41,157 nt of DNA from a virus. The position numbers were made by a program, and so were the translations under genes. Of this stretch, positions 31,333-39,192 are shown one piece after another. How positions within the stretch are numbered: the first letter of the stretch is position 1; each line of letters begins with the position of its first letter. The notes under the pieces are model-generated. The model saw only the letters and a list, made by a program, of their open reading frames with translations, was not told where the DNA came from and did not search any database. The stretch is taken from positions 1 to 41,157 of the IMG/VR virus record IMGVR_UViG_3300028558_000048. One strand, given 5' to 3'.

Positions 31333-32408
31333 TCCTCGTCCCTCGCTTGCTTGACGTGTTCGATCGTGAGCCCCTTCTTCTCCGCCTGCGCCTGCACCTT
31401 GGCCGTCTGTAGATCCTCGAACAGTATCCTCACCCGGCCTGGCTCACGGGCGATTTTCTCCAGGTAATCCAGGTGCTGTTTCGCATCCTTCAACCCGAAC
31501 GCCTCAGCGATCGCCAATATGTCCTCCTGCGTAGGATACTTCGGCACCAGGTGGAAATTGCGCCGTCCCCCGGCGCGCCCTTCAAACTGTTCCAGGTAAC
31601 CCTGGAGCATCGCGTCCCTCATCTTCTCGCCCGCGTCATGAGTGATGCTCAGGATAATCGTGCAACCCCGTTCGTCCTGCAGGCGCCGCAAGAAGTTGAA
31701 TGCGGGCTGGTTCTGCCCCCGCCGCTCGTCGTACATCGTCTGGGCGTTATCGATGATGATCGTGTTCCGGCTCTTAACGCTTGCGATCACCCGCCGCCGC
31801 AGCCGTTCATAACCGTCCGAGTGCGCCCCGCCGTATTTCGACCCCAACCACATCAGAAACTCCTTGATGCTCCCATTTTCCGGAGCCTCCAACCACACAC
31901 ACAACCCGTGGTTGTGTTGCCGGCAATACTCGCGGTACGTCGCCGTCTTCTGCGTTCCCGTCCAGCCCTCCACGATACCGAACCGGTTCACGCGCTCCGG
32001 CGCGCGCCGAATATCAATGAAGTCCATGATCGACTGTGCCGTCGGCGTCATGATAAACGGCACCTTGCCGGCCATCTCCCGAATCCGCTGCTCGTCGCGC
32101 AAACACTTCACCGCCCGGAGGAACTTCGGCACCGCCAGGATTGGCGACGGCAACTCTGCCCCCGTCGCGTCCTGCTTCCACCTCCCCCTCATGATGCGTG
32201 ACCAGGTCGTCTTGTCGTTCTCGATCCCGTTGTCCCGCAGCCGGGTCGTCAGCACCTCCAGGTCCCGCCCGCACTCCTCCCTCAGGTACCATCCGAGCCA
32301 CATGAACGGTTCCCGCATTTCCTCCGGGTACGCCGCCGCGTGCTTTTCCAAAGTCAGATCGTCCAGCCTCAGCAGGTTCGGTTCCGCGCTATTGAGTCCC
32401 TCGTACAT
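31329..32408 (-). CDS. MuB-like transposition ATPase (target DNA activator)
   Basis: A 359-residue protein. ATG at 32408 follows AAGGAGAG, a good Shine-Dalgarno. The upstream frame to 32630 is a shadow of the 143-residue gene. It has Walker A GWTGTQKT at 148-155 and Walker B NTIIID at 215-220, followed by a sensor-type LSITHDAG at 253-260. The N-terminal 110 residues contain a helix-turn-helix-like stretch (NDKTTWSRIMRGRWKQ), like the N-terminal DNA-binding part of MuB. MuB captures target DNA and stimulates MuA. It differs from Mu in having a 143-residue gene between transposase and ATPase. The C-terminal 60 residues are helical. Confidence 0.88.
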   Translation of the reverse strand: MYEGLNSAEPNLLRLDDLTLEKHAAAYPEEMREPFMWLGWYLREECGRDLEVLTTRLRDNGIENDKTTWSRIMRGRWKQDATGAELPSPILAVPKFLRAVKCLRDEQRIREMAGKVPFIMTPTAQSIMDFIDIRRAPERVNRFGIVEGWTGTQKTATYREYCRQHNHGLCVWLEAPENGSIKEFLMWLGSKYGGAHSDGYERLRRRVIASVKSRNTIIIDNAQTMYDERRGQNQPAFNFLRRLQDERGCTIILSITHDAGEKMRDAMLQGYLEQFEGRAGGRRNFHLVPKYPTQEDILAIAEAFGLKDAKQHLDYLEKIAREPGRVRILFEDLQTAKVQAQAEKKGLTIEHVKQARDEE

Positions 32409-32434
32409 AATGTCTCGCTCTCTCCTTGGTTGGT

Positions 32435-32866
32435 TCAGAGGCCGAGCCGGATACCCTGCCGCTCCAGAGCCCGCAGAAACTGCGGCAGGCAAGCATCGAT
32501 CAACGCCTGGCATACCGTCGCCGTTGCCGCCATGCCATCCAGGCACTCGGTTGCTGACGCCTTCAACTCCATCCCCGGGCATCGCTCCCCGCCCGCAACG
32601 TGCCAGTACCTCAACTCCAGCGTGAGGCACGGTTCGTCCTCGTCCGCCAGCAACGTGACCTTGCCCAGCGCCGCCAGAAAAATCGCGCTTGCCCTCGTCA
32701 CGGCCTCACGACAAGCCCCCTCGGTAATCACCCCCAGACTCGACTGATGCTCCGGTGTCCGTGTCGCCACCCGCACGTCCGTCGGCCCGCACAGCGTGAA
32801 CTCCACGTCGATCTCCTCGTTCTCGTATTCACTCCGGTCCTGGCCTGCATTCTTGTTCTCTCTCAT
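32435..32866 (-). CDS. Hypothetical protein between transposase and ATPase
   Basis: A 143-residue acidic protein: MRENKNAGQDRSEYENEEID, EFTLCGPTDVRVATRTPEHQ, CREAVTRASAIFLAALGKV, CPGMELKASATEC. The alpha-beta pattern includes six Cys without a clear metal motif. I do not recognise the family. Its place between MuA- and MuB-like genes suggests a role in transposition or its control, but no motif supports that. Confidence 0.5.
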   Translation of the reverse strand: MRENKNAGQDRSEYENEEIDVEFTLCGPTDVRVATRTPEHQSSLGVITEGACREAVTRASAIFLAALGKVTLLADEDEPCLTLELRYWHVAGGERCPGMELKASATECLDGMAATATVCQALIDACLPQFLRALERQGIRLGL

Positions 32867-32895
32867 AACGGTTCTCTCGATTAGTTGTTTAGCGC

Positions 32896-35613
32896 CTAGT
32901 TTTCCAACCCCAACAAGGCGCGCGCTATCGTCGCCTGTCGGGCAATCTTCTCCCTCTGTTTCCGCAAGGCCTCGCCGCTCGGGGCTTCGAACGGCGTCCG
33001 CGTCCCGCGCGGGCCGGCCGTGGCGCCCGTGGCCTCTGGGACCTTCGTCGGACTCCGCACGCCCCGTTCCACCCTCACCAGGCCGCCTTTTCCGTCCCGG
33101 GCCTCCGTCCGCTTCACGGCCGGCTGGCCCGGCCTCGGGATCGCGCTGAACGCCGTGGCCACCGTCTTGTTCTGCGCTTTGCGCAGGTTGTCCGCGTTGT
33201 CGAAGGCGCCTTCCCCGTAAAACTCTGACACCGGCCGTCCCACGATCCCCCGCGCCTCGGACCCCACGTCCGCGGCCGGCCCCGGCATCTCCCAGGTTGC
33301 CCAGCCCATGAATTGGCCCAGCTTGTAGCCCTTATGGTTCGCGGGGCCGCCCTGGCGGTTGTACACGGCCGCCCCGCGCGTCGGTTCGGCCTGGTCGAAC
33401 CGCAGATACACCAAATAACCGCTCCCCATCTCCGCCATCCACACCGCGCGAAAATCATGCCAGTTCCCTTGCACTTTCACCGACACCCGGCCCCCATCGA
33501 TGGACCGCTCGCGCATGTCCGGCAGGAACGCCGCGTAATCGTCCGGCTGCAGCGTCGGCAACTCGCGTTGGCCGGGAGCGCCGGCCTCCACGCCCGCGCC
33601 CTTCACGTCACGTTTCCAGATCTCATCCGGGACCTCGCCGCGGCTGTTCGACTTGCCGTTGATATGCGCAAACGCCCGGTCGATCCGGTCGCTTAACACT
33701 TCCATGGGCACGAAGCCTAAGTCCCCAGGCGCGCGGCCGGCCCGCACCTGGCGCAACCGCTTGGCGCCGCTCTCAAACTCCCCCGCGTGCCGCCCGATGT
33801 TCACGAAATCGCGCGTCATCACCGCCATGACGTCCTGCAGGTGGTTGAAGCACGTCTCGATTATCTTCCCATGCGCGCTCGTCGCGAACACGACCTGCAC
33901 GCCGATCCCTGCCAGCCCCGTTGCCAGGTTCTGCCGGTCCTCTTCGGCCATCTCCGGACGCTCAAAATCCTCCGGCGTCACCAGGCCCTGCGTCTGCAGC
34001 GCGTACCCGTGAATCTTGCGCGCCTTCCACACCGACTGCTCGAATACGATCATGTCCGGCTTCCCGTACAGCTCAAACAGATCCCTGAGAAACCTCAGGA
34101 TGTCCTCCGCCCGGTAAGCTTCCCTCGCCCGGGCCACCAGCATCTTCCCCAGCCACCGCAACGCCCGATGATCAATGCAGTACAGCCCCTGCCGGCTGAA
34201 TAGCATTTGCTCGTTCTTGCCCCTCAACAGGCACCAGAACGGCTGATTGGAACTCATATCGTCGAATACCCACTTGAAACCCGCCGGCATCTCCGCGCGC
34301 TCGCCGTTGGCGAACCGAACCGTCAGATCCCGCCGGCTCGTGAGCCCCGCCAACTGGTAATGCTTCGGGCCTCGGACCCGGTTCTCCAGTTCCGGCGTCA
34401 ACCGCTTCAGGAAGCGCTGAAGGCAAACCGGAAACTTGCCCCTGCGCAGGCGTTCGGCCAGTTCGGGCGGGCACTCCGGTTCGTTCGCCATGCACGTGAG
34501 CGCCGTTGCCATTTTGGCGGTGCGGCGGCCGCGCGCTTGCGGCTGCCCGCTCGCGCCAATCGTCGCCACATACAGCTCGGTTAATTTCGCGCCGAAGGCG
34601 CTGTCGGCCCGCGCCAGCGCATCCCACTGGCTGTTGCGGCCGCAGTTGCAAGTCCGGCTCTCGAACCCCCGCGTCGCATAATGCCGCTCCAGCCGCCAGA
34701 GCGTTACGTCACCCACCCCCAGCAGCTCGGCCGCCTGCTTCCGCGTCAATCCCTCGTTCGCGGACTTCAGCGCCTTCCAATCAGCCCACAACCGCTTCCA
34801 CTTCGTCTCCCGGGCCATGCTCGCGCCGCCCGTCACGTGGGGCTTTCCAGTTTTCTCCGCGGTGCTCTGAATGCGGCCGGCGTCGGCGGGTGCGTTTTCG
34901 AGGCATCCTATCGGCGTCATCCTCACGGGCTCGTCGGCTGATCCACAGGCATTGCCGAGCCCCAGACGAGCCCTAGCACCGGGAACCGGCTCGCCATGCG
35001 TGGAGCCCACCGCAGTAGCTCCCCGCAATACTTCCGGGCCGGCCGCATTCAAAGCATCTGGTTCTTGTCCCGAGGCGGCGCCGGTTCTGGCCGGCGCCGC
35101 CTGGTCGTATGTCAGTTTCGCTACCGCATCAGCTCCCTCCTCTCTCTCTCGGTTCTCGGCCTCCTGCGGGGCGCTCGTTCCCCCCGCCATCGCCCGATCT
35201 TCCGGAAATCCAACGGGGAGGCAGACCGGCTGACTACTGCCGGGCAGACCTAGCCGGCCAGACACACCCTGCAAGTCCTGCCTCCCCAAATCGCTCCTGG
35301 ACATTCGCACCCCCACGCCGGCGTCAGACTTGCCGGCGTGGGACCCCTCATCCTGGGTATCCGTCGCGCTCTGCTCGGCTCCGGTTCGGGAACCACCCGC
35401 CGTTATGGCCGCTTCTCCTGCAGCGGCCCTTTCCGTCGCGCTTCCGGTCCCGCCTCGCTGAGCCAGGACATCGACCGCGGCCCCGGTCCATGCGCCCGTC
35501 GTTCCCGCGTCTGCTAAGGCCGTGTCCGCTGTCCGCAAACACGCCGCGGGCAAGCACTGTGGCGCCGCGCCCTGGCTCAAAATTCCTGAAATCTCTCGGT
35601 CTGATTCGTTCAT
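32896..35613 (-). CDS. MuA-like DDE transposase with long N-terminal extension
   Basis: A 905-residue protein. Residues about 286-312 are a helix-turn-helix (LTRKQAAELLGVGDVTLWRL). The RNase H-like core has FKWVFDDMSSNQPF (D451/D452), YGKPDMIVFEQSVW (D520) and SAHGKIIETCFNHLQ (E586); the spacings are close to MuA (67 and 56). The C-terminal beta barrel has KVQGNWHDFRAVWMAEM and YLVYLRFDQAEPTRG, the MuA-type second domain. The last 60 residues are basic and would bind DNA or MuB. Residues 1-265 are Ala/Gly/Ser-rich with no domain that I recognise, and may be disordered. An ATG at codon 266 (MARETKWKRLWADWK) would give a conventional 640-residue transposase. Confidence 0.9.
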   Translation of the reverse strand: MNESDREISGILSQGAAPQCLPAACLRTADTALADAGTTGAWTGAAVDVLAQRGGTGSATERAAAGEAAITAGGSRTGAEQSATDTQDEGSHAGKSDAGVGVRMSRSDLGRQDLQGVSGRLGLPGSSQPVCLPVGFPEDRAMAGGTSAPQEAENREREEGADAVAKLTYDQAAPARTGAASGQEPDALNAAGPEVLRGATAVGSTHGEPVPGARARLGLGNACGSADEPVRMTPIGCLENAPADAGRIQSTAEKTGKPHVTGGASMARETKWKRLWADWKALKSANEGLTRKQAAELLGVGDVTLWRLERHYATRGFESRTCNCGRNSQWDALARADSAFGAKLTELYVATIGASGQPQARGRRTAKMATALTCMANEPECPPELAERLRRGKFPVCLQRFLKRLTPELENRVRGPKHYQLAGLTSRRDLTVRFANGERAEMPAGFKWVFDDMSSNQPFWCLLRGKNEQMLFSRQGLYCIDHRALRWLGKMLVARAREAYRAEDILRFLRDLFELYGKPDMIVFEQSVWKARKIHGYALQTQGLVTPEDFERPEMAEEDRQNLATGLAGIGVQVVFATSAHGKIIETCFNHLQDVMAVMTRDFVNIGRHAGEFESGAKRLRQVRAGRAPGDLGFVPMEVLSDRIDRAFAHINGKSNSRGEVPDEIWKRDVKGAGVEAGAPGQRELPTLQPDDYAAFLPDMRERSIDGGRVSVKVQGNWHDFRAVWMAEMGSGYLVYLRFDQAEPTRGAAVYNRQGGPANHKGYKLGQFMGWATWEMPGPAADVGSEARGIVGRPVSEFYGEGAFDNADNLRKAQNKTVATAFSAIPRPGQPAVKRTEARDGKGGLVRVERGVRSPTKVPEATGATAGPRGTRTPFEAPSGEALRKQREKIARQATIARALLGLEN
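34927..34973. repeat. Inverted repeat in transposase 5' region (1)
   Basis: GGGCTCGTC at 34927-34935 pairs perfectly with GACGAGCCC at 34965-34973, and inside it GGCT pairs with AGCC. It is one of three strong stems in the extension coding region. Confidence 0.7.
35074..35101. repeat. Inverted repeat in transposase 5' region (2)
   Basis: GGCGGCGCCGG (35074-35084) and CCGGCGCCGCC (35091-35101) form a perfect 11-base stem with loop TTCTGG. Confidence 0.8.
35312..35342. repeat. Inverted repeat in transposase 5' region (3)
   Basis: CCCACGCCGGC (35312-35322) and GCCGGCGTGGG (35332-35342) form a perfect 11-base stem with a 9-base loop. No T-run follows, so it is not a standard terminator. Confidence 0.8.
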
Positions 35614-35626
35614 GAGGACCTGATGG

Positions 35627-35806
35627 TTACCTCTCGGAAAAACTCAACTCGCTGTCGCTCTCGCGCGTTTCGCCGGCCGGCTCGGGTTGGACCCCGTAAT
35701 TGAATCCGTCACGGTCCTGGTATCCCAGCGGCGCCCGCTCACAAACCCGCCACACCAGCGCCGCCAGCGCCGCCTCGATCCCGACTGCAATCCAAATCCA
35801 GTTCAT
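35627..35806 (-). CDS. Very small membrane protein between ParB-like and transposase
   Basis: A 59-residue frame read directly from the sequence: MNWIWIAVGIEAALAALVWR, then VCERAPLGYQDRDGFNYG and an acidic Ser/Glu tail ending SFSER. The first 20 residues form a membrane helix with a short periplasmic N-terminus. It begins 4 bases after the ParB-like stop and ends 13 bases before the transposase start, within the early operon. The last codons carry GAGAGG, which could act as ribosome-binding site for the transposase start. Confidence 0.65.
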   Translation of the reverse strand: MNWIWIAVGIEAALAALVWRVCERAPLGYQDRDGFNYGVQPEPAGETRESDSELSFSER

Positions 35807-35810
35807 GGCC

Positions 35811-36773
35811 TTAGCCCTTGGCCTCCACCCGCCGCCCGCGTTTCTTGACCTCCGCGCGGAACGCCTCCGTCACCTGTTCGAGCAGCTCGCCCGGCACGGC
35901 CTCCGCCGCCTCCCGCACCGCCTCAATCGCCTTGGCCCGCTCCCCCGCGCTCAGCTTTTCCCAGCGCTGGCAGCCCTTCGCCCAGCTACCCCATTGCCGC
36001 TCCCAGTAGAACAAATGGCTGTTCCTCTCCGGCGGCGCCTGATCCAAGGGTTGCCCGTCGGGGCCGACAAACCATCCGATGCCCTTGATGACGTCGCCCA
36101 ACCCCATCGGATGCTCCGCGTCCAGGATCAGCGGCTCAAAATGCTCCCGTAACGTCCGCTCCTCCCCGTCCTGGAACTGAAACTTGTGTTCCCGCAGGGC
36201 GGGCGACTCAAAAAGCTTTCTAATCTGAATCGCGCGTTCGACGGTCTTTTCAGACACCCCAAATCGCTCCGCGAGGCCTGCGGCGGCCGTCCGGTCATGC
36301 CGTGACCGTCCTGATGACGGTAACGGGACAATTAAGGGCTTTCGCAGGATTTTTACCCCCTTTTCGAGCCAGGTCAGCCTCTGCATCTCGGCTGCCGACG
36401 CGTATTCCTTGAGCACCTGCAATGATAAGTAAACCTTGGCGCCCTTGGTCAGGCAGCGTTGCCCGAACAGCGACTCCACGATCCACAGCGGCGCTTCCCA
36501 TTCCGGTCGGACGATGCACGCGATTTTCTGCCATTGGAGCTGTTTCGCCGCCAGCCAGCGCCGGACGCCGTCCATAATCCAGCCCTGAGGCGTTACGTGG
36601 ATCGCTGGCGTCCCCTCCGGGCCCAGCCCGCTTAGGCCGTCAACGAATGCGTGCCATTCCGGTGAGTCCAACTGCGGCTCGGGCAGGCAGCCGTGCAGCA
36701 TGTGCGCCCGCAAGGGCGCCGGATCCCTCCACTCGATCGTGTCAACTCCCGCGTCAATCTCAGATTCGTTCAT
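35811..36773 (-). CDS. ParB-like DNA-binding protein
   Basis: A 320-residue protein with a ParB-type N-terminal domain: EWHAFVDGLSGLGPEGTPAI, then HVTPQGWIMDGVRRWLAAKQ. This is the 'I...G....G.RR..A' strand-helix of ParB, followed by LQWQKIACIV. After a helical region, residues 166-186 form a helix-turn-helix (GLAERFGVSEKTVERAIQIR). The C-terminal part ends with a Glu-rich helix and a basic tail (KKRGRRVEAKG). ParB-like proteins bind or cut DNA. The CTP-binding box of true ParB is not clear here. It lies upstream of the transposase, so a role in transposition or host takeover is possible. Confidence 0.75.
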   Translation of the reverse strand: MNESEIDAGVDTIEWRDPAPLRAHMLHGCLPEPQLDSPEWHAFVDGLSGLGPEGTPAIHVTPQGWIMDGVRRWLAAKQLQWQKIACIVRPEWEAPLWIVESLFGQRCLTKGAKVYLSLQVLKEYASAAEMQRLTWLEKGVKILRKPLIVPLPSSGRSRHDRTAAAGLAERFGVSEKTVERAIQIRKLFESPALREHKFQFQDGEERTLREHFEPLILDAEHPMGLGDVIKGIGWFVGPDGQPLDQAPPERNSHLFYWERQWGSWAKGCQRWEKLSAGERAKAIEAVREAAEAVPGELLEQVTEAFRAEVKKRGRRVEAKG

Positions 36774-36799
36774 GATCCAAATTCAGGGTTTTCTGTGTC

Positions 36800-37048
36800 T
36801 CAAAAATGCTTTCGCGCCTTGGTAACCGGGGGATTGGCCATTGCCGTCCCGGGGTAAGGAAAGAGCTTGAGCTTGCCGTCTCGCTTCGGGCGCAGCGCCC
36901 ACACCAGGCGCCCGCAAAAGCACCGCATGATGTCGTAATGCGCCAGATACTGGCCGCCCCGCTCTCCGCAGAAGCCGCACTCGTGGGTCACCCATTCGCC
37001 AGCCTGCTCATGCTTCCCGCTCCTGTCGTTCTGGGCCTTGTCATTCAT
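36800..37048 (-). CDS. Small zinc-ribbon protein
   Basis: An 82-residue protein. C24-x2-C27 (HECGFCGE) and C43-x-C45 (RCFCGR) form a compact zinc site. Between them is GGQYLAHYDIM, and the tail is basic (ALRPKRDGKLKLF). The start ATG overlaps the methyltransferase stop by 8 bases. It is a small nucleic-acid-binding candidate. Function unknown. Confidence 0.55.
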   Translation of the reverse strand: MNDKAQNDRSGKHEQAGEWVTHECGFCGERGGQYLAHYDIMRCFCGRLVWALRPKRDGKLKLFPYPGTAMANPPVTKARKHF

Positions 37049-37889
37049 TGGTGCCTCCTGCGAAATTCAGTTCCAACTCCGCCTCCTCGGGTTTCGGGTC
37101 TGCTTCGGCTTTTCGGTCTTCGGATTTTACGGTTTTCCTCATCGCTCCCAACGTTCCCGGGCGCTTGATCGCCTTCTCGAACGCCTCCACGCCCTGGAAT
37201 CCGCCGTCCCGCAAAATCGCGCAAAACCGTTCTACCACTGGCACACCGTCTGGCGTCACCATGCTTGTTATCGCCGGCACGTTCTCCATCACGCACGTCT
37301 GCGGCATCGTCTCCACGATCAGCCGCGCGAATTCAAAAACCAGCGTGTTCCTCGGATCAGCTACGTTCCTTTTCCCGGCGGTGCTAAAACCCTGGCAAGG
37401 AGGCCCGCCGAACATGCAGCCCAGTTCCCCCTTGTTCAGTCCGATAATCTCCAGCAATCGATGCCCCGTCAGCTTCCTCACGTCGCCCACGATGATGTTC
37501 GCCACCCCGGACGCCTCGGGATGCTGCGAGATCCAGCCGCTCCCCGCCATGTCCGGATCTAGGTTCTTCCGGTTAAAACTCTTCGCCAACGCCCGGTTCA
37601 TCCGCTCCTTGTCCGCTGGCTCGATGAAATGCACCTGGACTTCGCCCCACCGGCACAGGTTGCACATGTAGGTTTCCACCGCTTCCACCTGCCACTCGAT
37701 CGCCGCCACGACCCGAAACCCGGCCTGGATGAACCCCAACGAGAACCCGCCGCACCCCGCAAAAACGTCTACTCCCGTTTTCCGCCGCTCTTTCCGTGCC
37801 CGCTCTTCAGCAATGTAGCCAGGCACAACCAACCCCGAACGCATCTCGACCAGGCCGCGCGCTCCTCCGCTGTCGTTCTGAATAATCAT
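37041..37889 (-). CDS. C5-cytosine DNA methyltransferase, C-terminally short
   Basis: A 282-residue protein. The start is set by ATGA overlap with the 84-residue gene; upstream extension to 38258 is shadow sequence. It has motif I DVFAGCGGFSLGF at 41-53, motif IV GGPPCQGFS at 161-169 with catalytic C165, the R-DPRN segment at 174-181 and motif VI ENVP at 202-205. After that only about 80 residues remain, ending in an acidic/basic tail. Motif VIII, a target-recognition domain and motifs IX-X (GN element) are missing, so specificity is uncertain. It could be a degenerate enzyme, or pair with another subunit. Dcm-type activity would help against restriction. Confidence 0.8.
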   Translation of the reverse strand: MIIQNDSGGARGLVEMRSGLVVPGYIAEERARKERRKTGVDVFAGCGGFSLGFIQAGFRVVAAIEWQVEAVETYMCNLCRWGEVQVHFIEPADKERMNRALAKSFNRKNLDPDMAGSGWISQHPEASGVANIIVGDVRKLTGHRLLEIIGLNKGELGCMFGGPPCQGFSTAGKRNVADPRNTLVFEFARLIVETMPQTCVMENVPAITSMVTPDGVPVVERFCAILRDGGFQGVEAFEKAIKRPGTLGAMRKTVKSEDRKAEADPKPEEAELELNFAGGTNE

Positions 37890-38140
37890 GCCGTGGCCTT
37901 GGGTTGATACCGCTGGCGGATTTCCTCGACGCGGTCTCGAATGAGCCGCCCGGCGAATCGCCGGTCCTTTTCCGATGCCGTCCACAGCGCCGATCGCAGG
38001 ATGAGGAAAGTTTCGCAGCGTCGGCCGGCGCTGAACTGTGTGATGGGGATACCCCAGTTGGCGCGCCGGTCCAGTAAATGCCCCATCACCGCTTCCGCGT
38101 GCCTTCGGCAAATCAATTTCAAGAGCGCGCCCGCTTTCAT
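37886..38140 (-). CDS. Small basic hypothetical protein
   Basis: An 84-residue basic protein: MKAGALLKLICRRHAEAVMG, then LLDRRANWGIPITQFSAGRR and a helix RRFAGRLIRDRVEEIRQRYQ. It joins the methyltransferase by ATGA. The composition suggests nucleic-acid binding. Family unknown. Confidence 0.5.
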   Translation of the reverse strand: MKAGALLKLICRRHAEAVMGHLLDRRANWGIPITQFSAGRRCETFLILRSALWTASEKDRRFAGRLIRDRVEEIRQRYQPKATA

Positions 38141-38769
38141 TGCTTCCCCCGAGGTTGACGCCCGCGTTCTCGATCGTCAGTCTGCCCGTATGAGTGAGAA
38201 CGAGATTGGGACTGTTCGCGAGGAACTGAAGGACCTGCGTCACAACCTCCAGGACCACCAGTGCGAGGCTCTTCGGGCAATAGGTTACACCGAAGGTTGG
38301 CAGAGCCAGGTGGAAGTCCGCCTGACCCGCCTGGAAGGGCAGCTAGATACCCTTCTGCTGCAGCTATTGTCCGAATCGCGAGATGCACCTTCTCCCGGCA
38401 AAAGTCCGGCAAGTCCCGGATCTGCCCCAGGTGTCTGATAGAGGCCTGCATGTGCGCCAAACCCAAAGTCCTGACTTCGCTCGAAAAGTCCAGCCGTTCC
38501 CTCACCACCGCCGGCACGCTCCAGGTCAGTTGGTGATAGACCTGCGTGAAAACCATCGCCTGCGTTCGCCACACCCGTTCCGCCGCTGGGAACCGATACT
38601 GGCGCGCGTGCCTCCAAAGCCTCTGGCACGCCAGCGCCCGCTCGCGCAGCTCCTTCAAGCCCGTGTTGCAGTCCGGGCACGTCCGCAGCCAGACCCGCAA
38701 ACAATCGACGCCCGCCTGTGCGGATGGGTGCCGGCGAATGGCCTGCGCAATTTGATATTTTTGCTTCAT
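38137..38769 (-). CDS. Hypothetical helical protein, 210 residues, overlapped by an antisense ORF
   Basis: It starts MKQKYQIAQAIRRHPSAQAG (38769). The first 140 residues have normal protein composition: RTCPDCNTGLKELRERALA with one Cys pair, then VYHQLTWSVPAVVRERLDFS and RHLGQIRDLPDFCREKVHLA. After residue about 145 the sequence becomes Gly/Pro/Arg/Ser-rich (GGSGGLPPGSA, then SQSRSHSYGQTDDRERG). That part lies opposite a plausible plus-strand coding frame (38190-38438). Either the C-terminus is disordered or the real gene ends earlier through a change in frame. It overlaps the next gene by 4 bases. Confidence 0.5.
   Translation of the reverse strand: MKQKYQIAQAIRRHPSAQAGVDCLRVWLRTCPDCNTGLKELRERALACQRLWRHARQYRFPAAERVWRTQAMVFTQVYHQLTWSVPAVVRERLDFSSEVRTLGLAHMQASIRHLGQIRDLPDFCREKVHLAIRTIAAAEGYLAALPGGSGGLPPGSANLRCNLLPEEPRTGGPGGCDAGPSVPREQSQSRSHSYGQTDDRERGRQPRGKQ
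38190..38438 (+). CDS. Possible antisense coiled-coil protein
   Basis: A plus-strand frame of 82 residues starting MSENEIGTVREELKDLRHNL. The helix continues EGWQSQVEVRLTRLEGQLDT and LLLQLLSES, with a clear heptad repeat of Leu/Val and charged residues, then a Pro/Ser tail. No Shine-Dalgarno is seen in front of the ATG. It overlaps the 3' third of the minus-strand 210-residue gene, where that gene's sequence is unconvincing. It may be a true antisense gene, or chance. Confidence 0.35.
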   Translation: MSENEIGTVREELKDLRHNLQDHQCEALRAIGYTEGWQSQVEVRLTRLEGQLDTLLLQLLSESRDAPSPGKSPASPGSAPGV

Positions 38770-38776
38770 GGGCGTC

Positions 38777-38995
38777 CTAATTGCGCGCCTGGTTCCGCAA
38801 CGCATTGTCGAGGGCCACAAACGCGTCCGCGGCCTTGAGCGATGGTCTAGCCCCAGTCGACATCAGGTCGCACATGGCCAGCACCCTCCGATACGCCGCC
38901 CGGGCCTCCAGCGTGGACTGCGTGAGCCAGCTCTGCATTTCCTCGCCATTCAGAACCACCAGAATCTTCCCGCCAGCCGGTTCCGCGTTGCTCAT
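38777..38995 (-). CDS. Small hypothetical early protein
   Basis: A 72-residue protein: MSNAEPAGGKILVVLNGEEM, then helices STLEARAAYRRVLAMCDLMS and LKAADAFVALDNALRN. It is coupled by ATGA to the first early gene and starts the helical series. No family is recognised. Confidence 0.5.
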   Translation of the reverse strand: MSNAEPAGGKILVVLNGEEMQSWLTQSTLEARAAYRRVLAMCDLMSTGARPSLKAADAFVALDNALRNQARN

Positions 38996-39192
38996 GGCGC
39001 CTCCGTTCCAGGTTGCGCTTCCTCGACATCTGGAGGCACGGCGGCCTCCAGCCCCATCTCTCTTCTGGCTGCCCTGCGCATGAGTTGCGAGAACGTCACG
39101 TCCTCGCTCTCACACCTCTTCCTCGCCAATTTGCGCATCCAGTCAGGCATCCTGAAAGCCACCACCTCACATTTCTCGTTCTCATTACGCAT
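38992..39192 (-). CDS. Ribbon-helix-helix protein, first gene of early operon
   Basis: A 66-residue RHH (Arc/MetJ/CopG-type) protein. The DNA-contacting strand is CEVVAFRMP, followed by helices DWMRKLARKRCESE and FSQLMRRAARREMG. It aligns with the divergent plus-strand protein over about 38 residues (V.AF..P....K.A..R..E.....S...R.....E.G). It is expressed from the promoter at 39211-39238 with a leader of about 12 bases. By position it corresponds to Ner of Mu (or lambda Cro): an early regulator opposite the repressor. The tail is acidic. Confidence 0.75.
   Translation of the reverse strand: MRNENEKCEVVAFRMPDWMRKLARKRCESEDVTFSQLMRRAARREMGLEAAVPPDVEEAQPGTEAP

Noticed and set aside
35312-35342. 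Hairpin as a rho-independent terminator in the transposase gene
   Set aside because: The stem is strong but no T-run follows on either strand and the coding frame continues.
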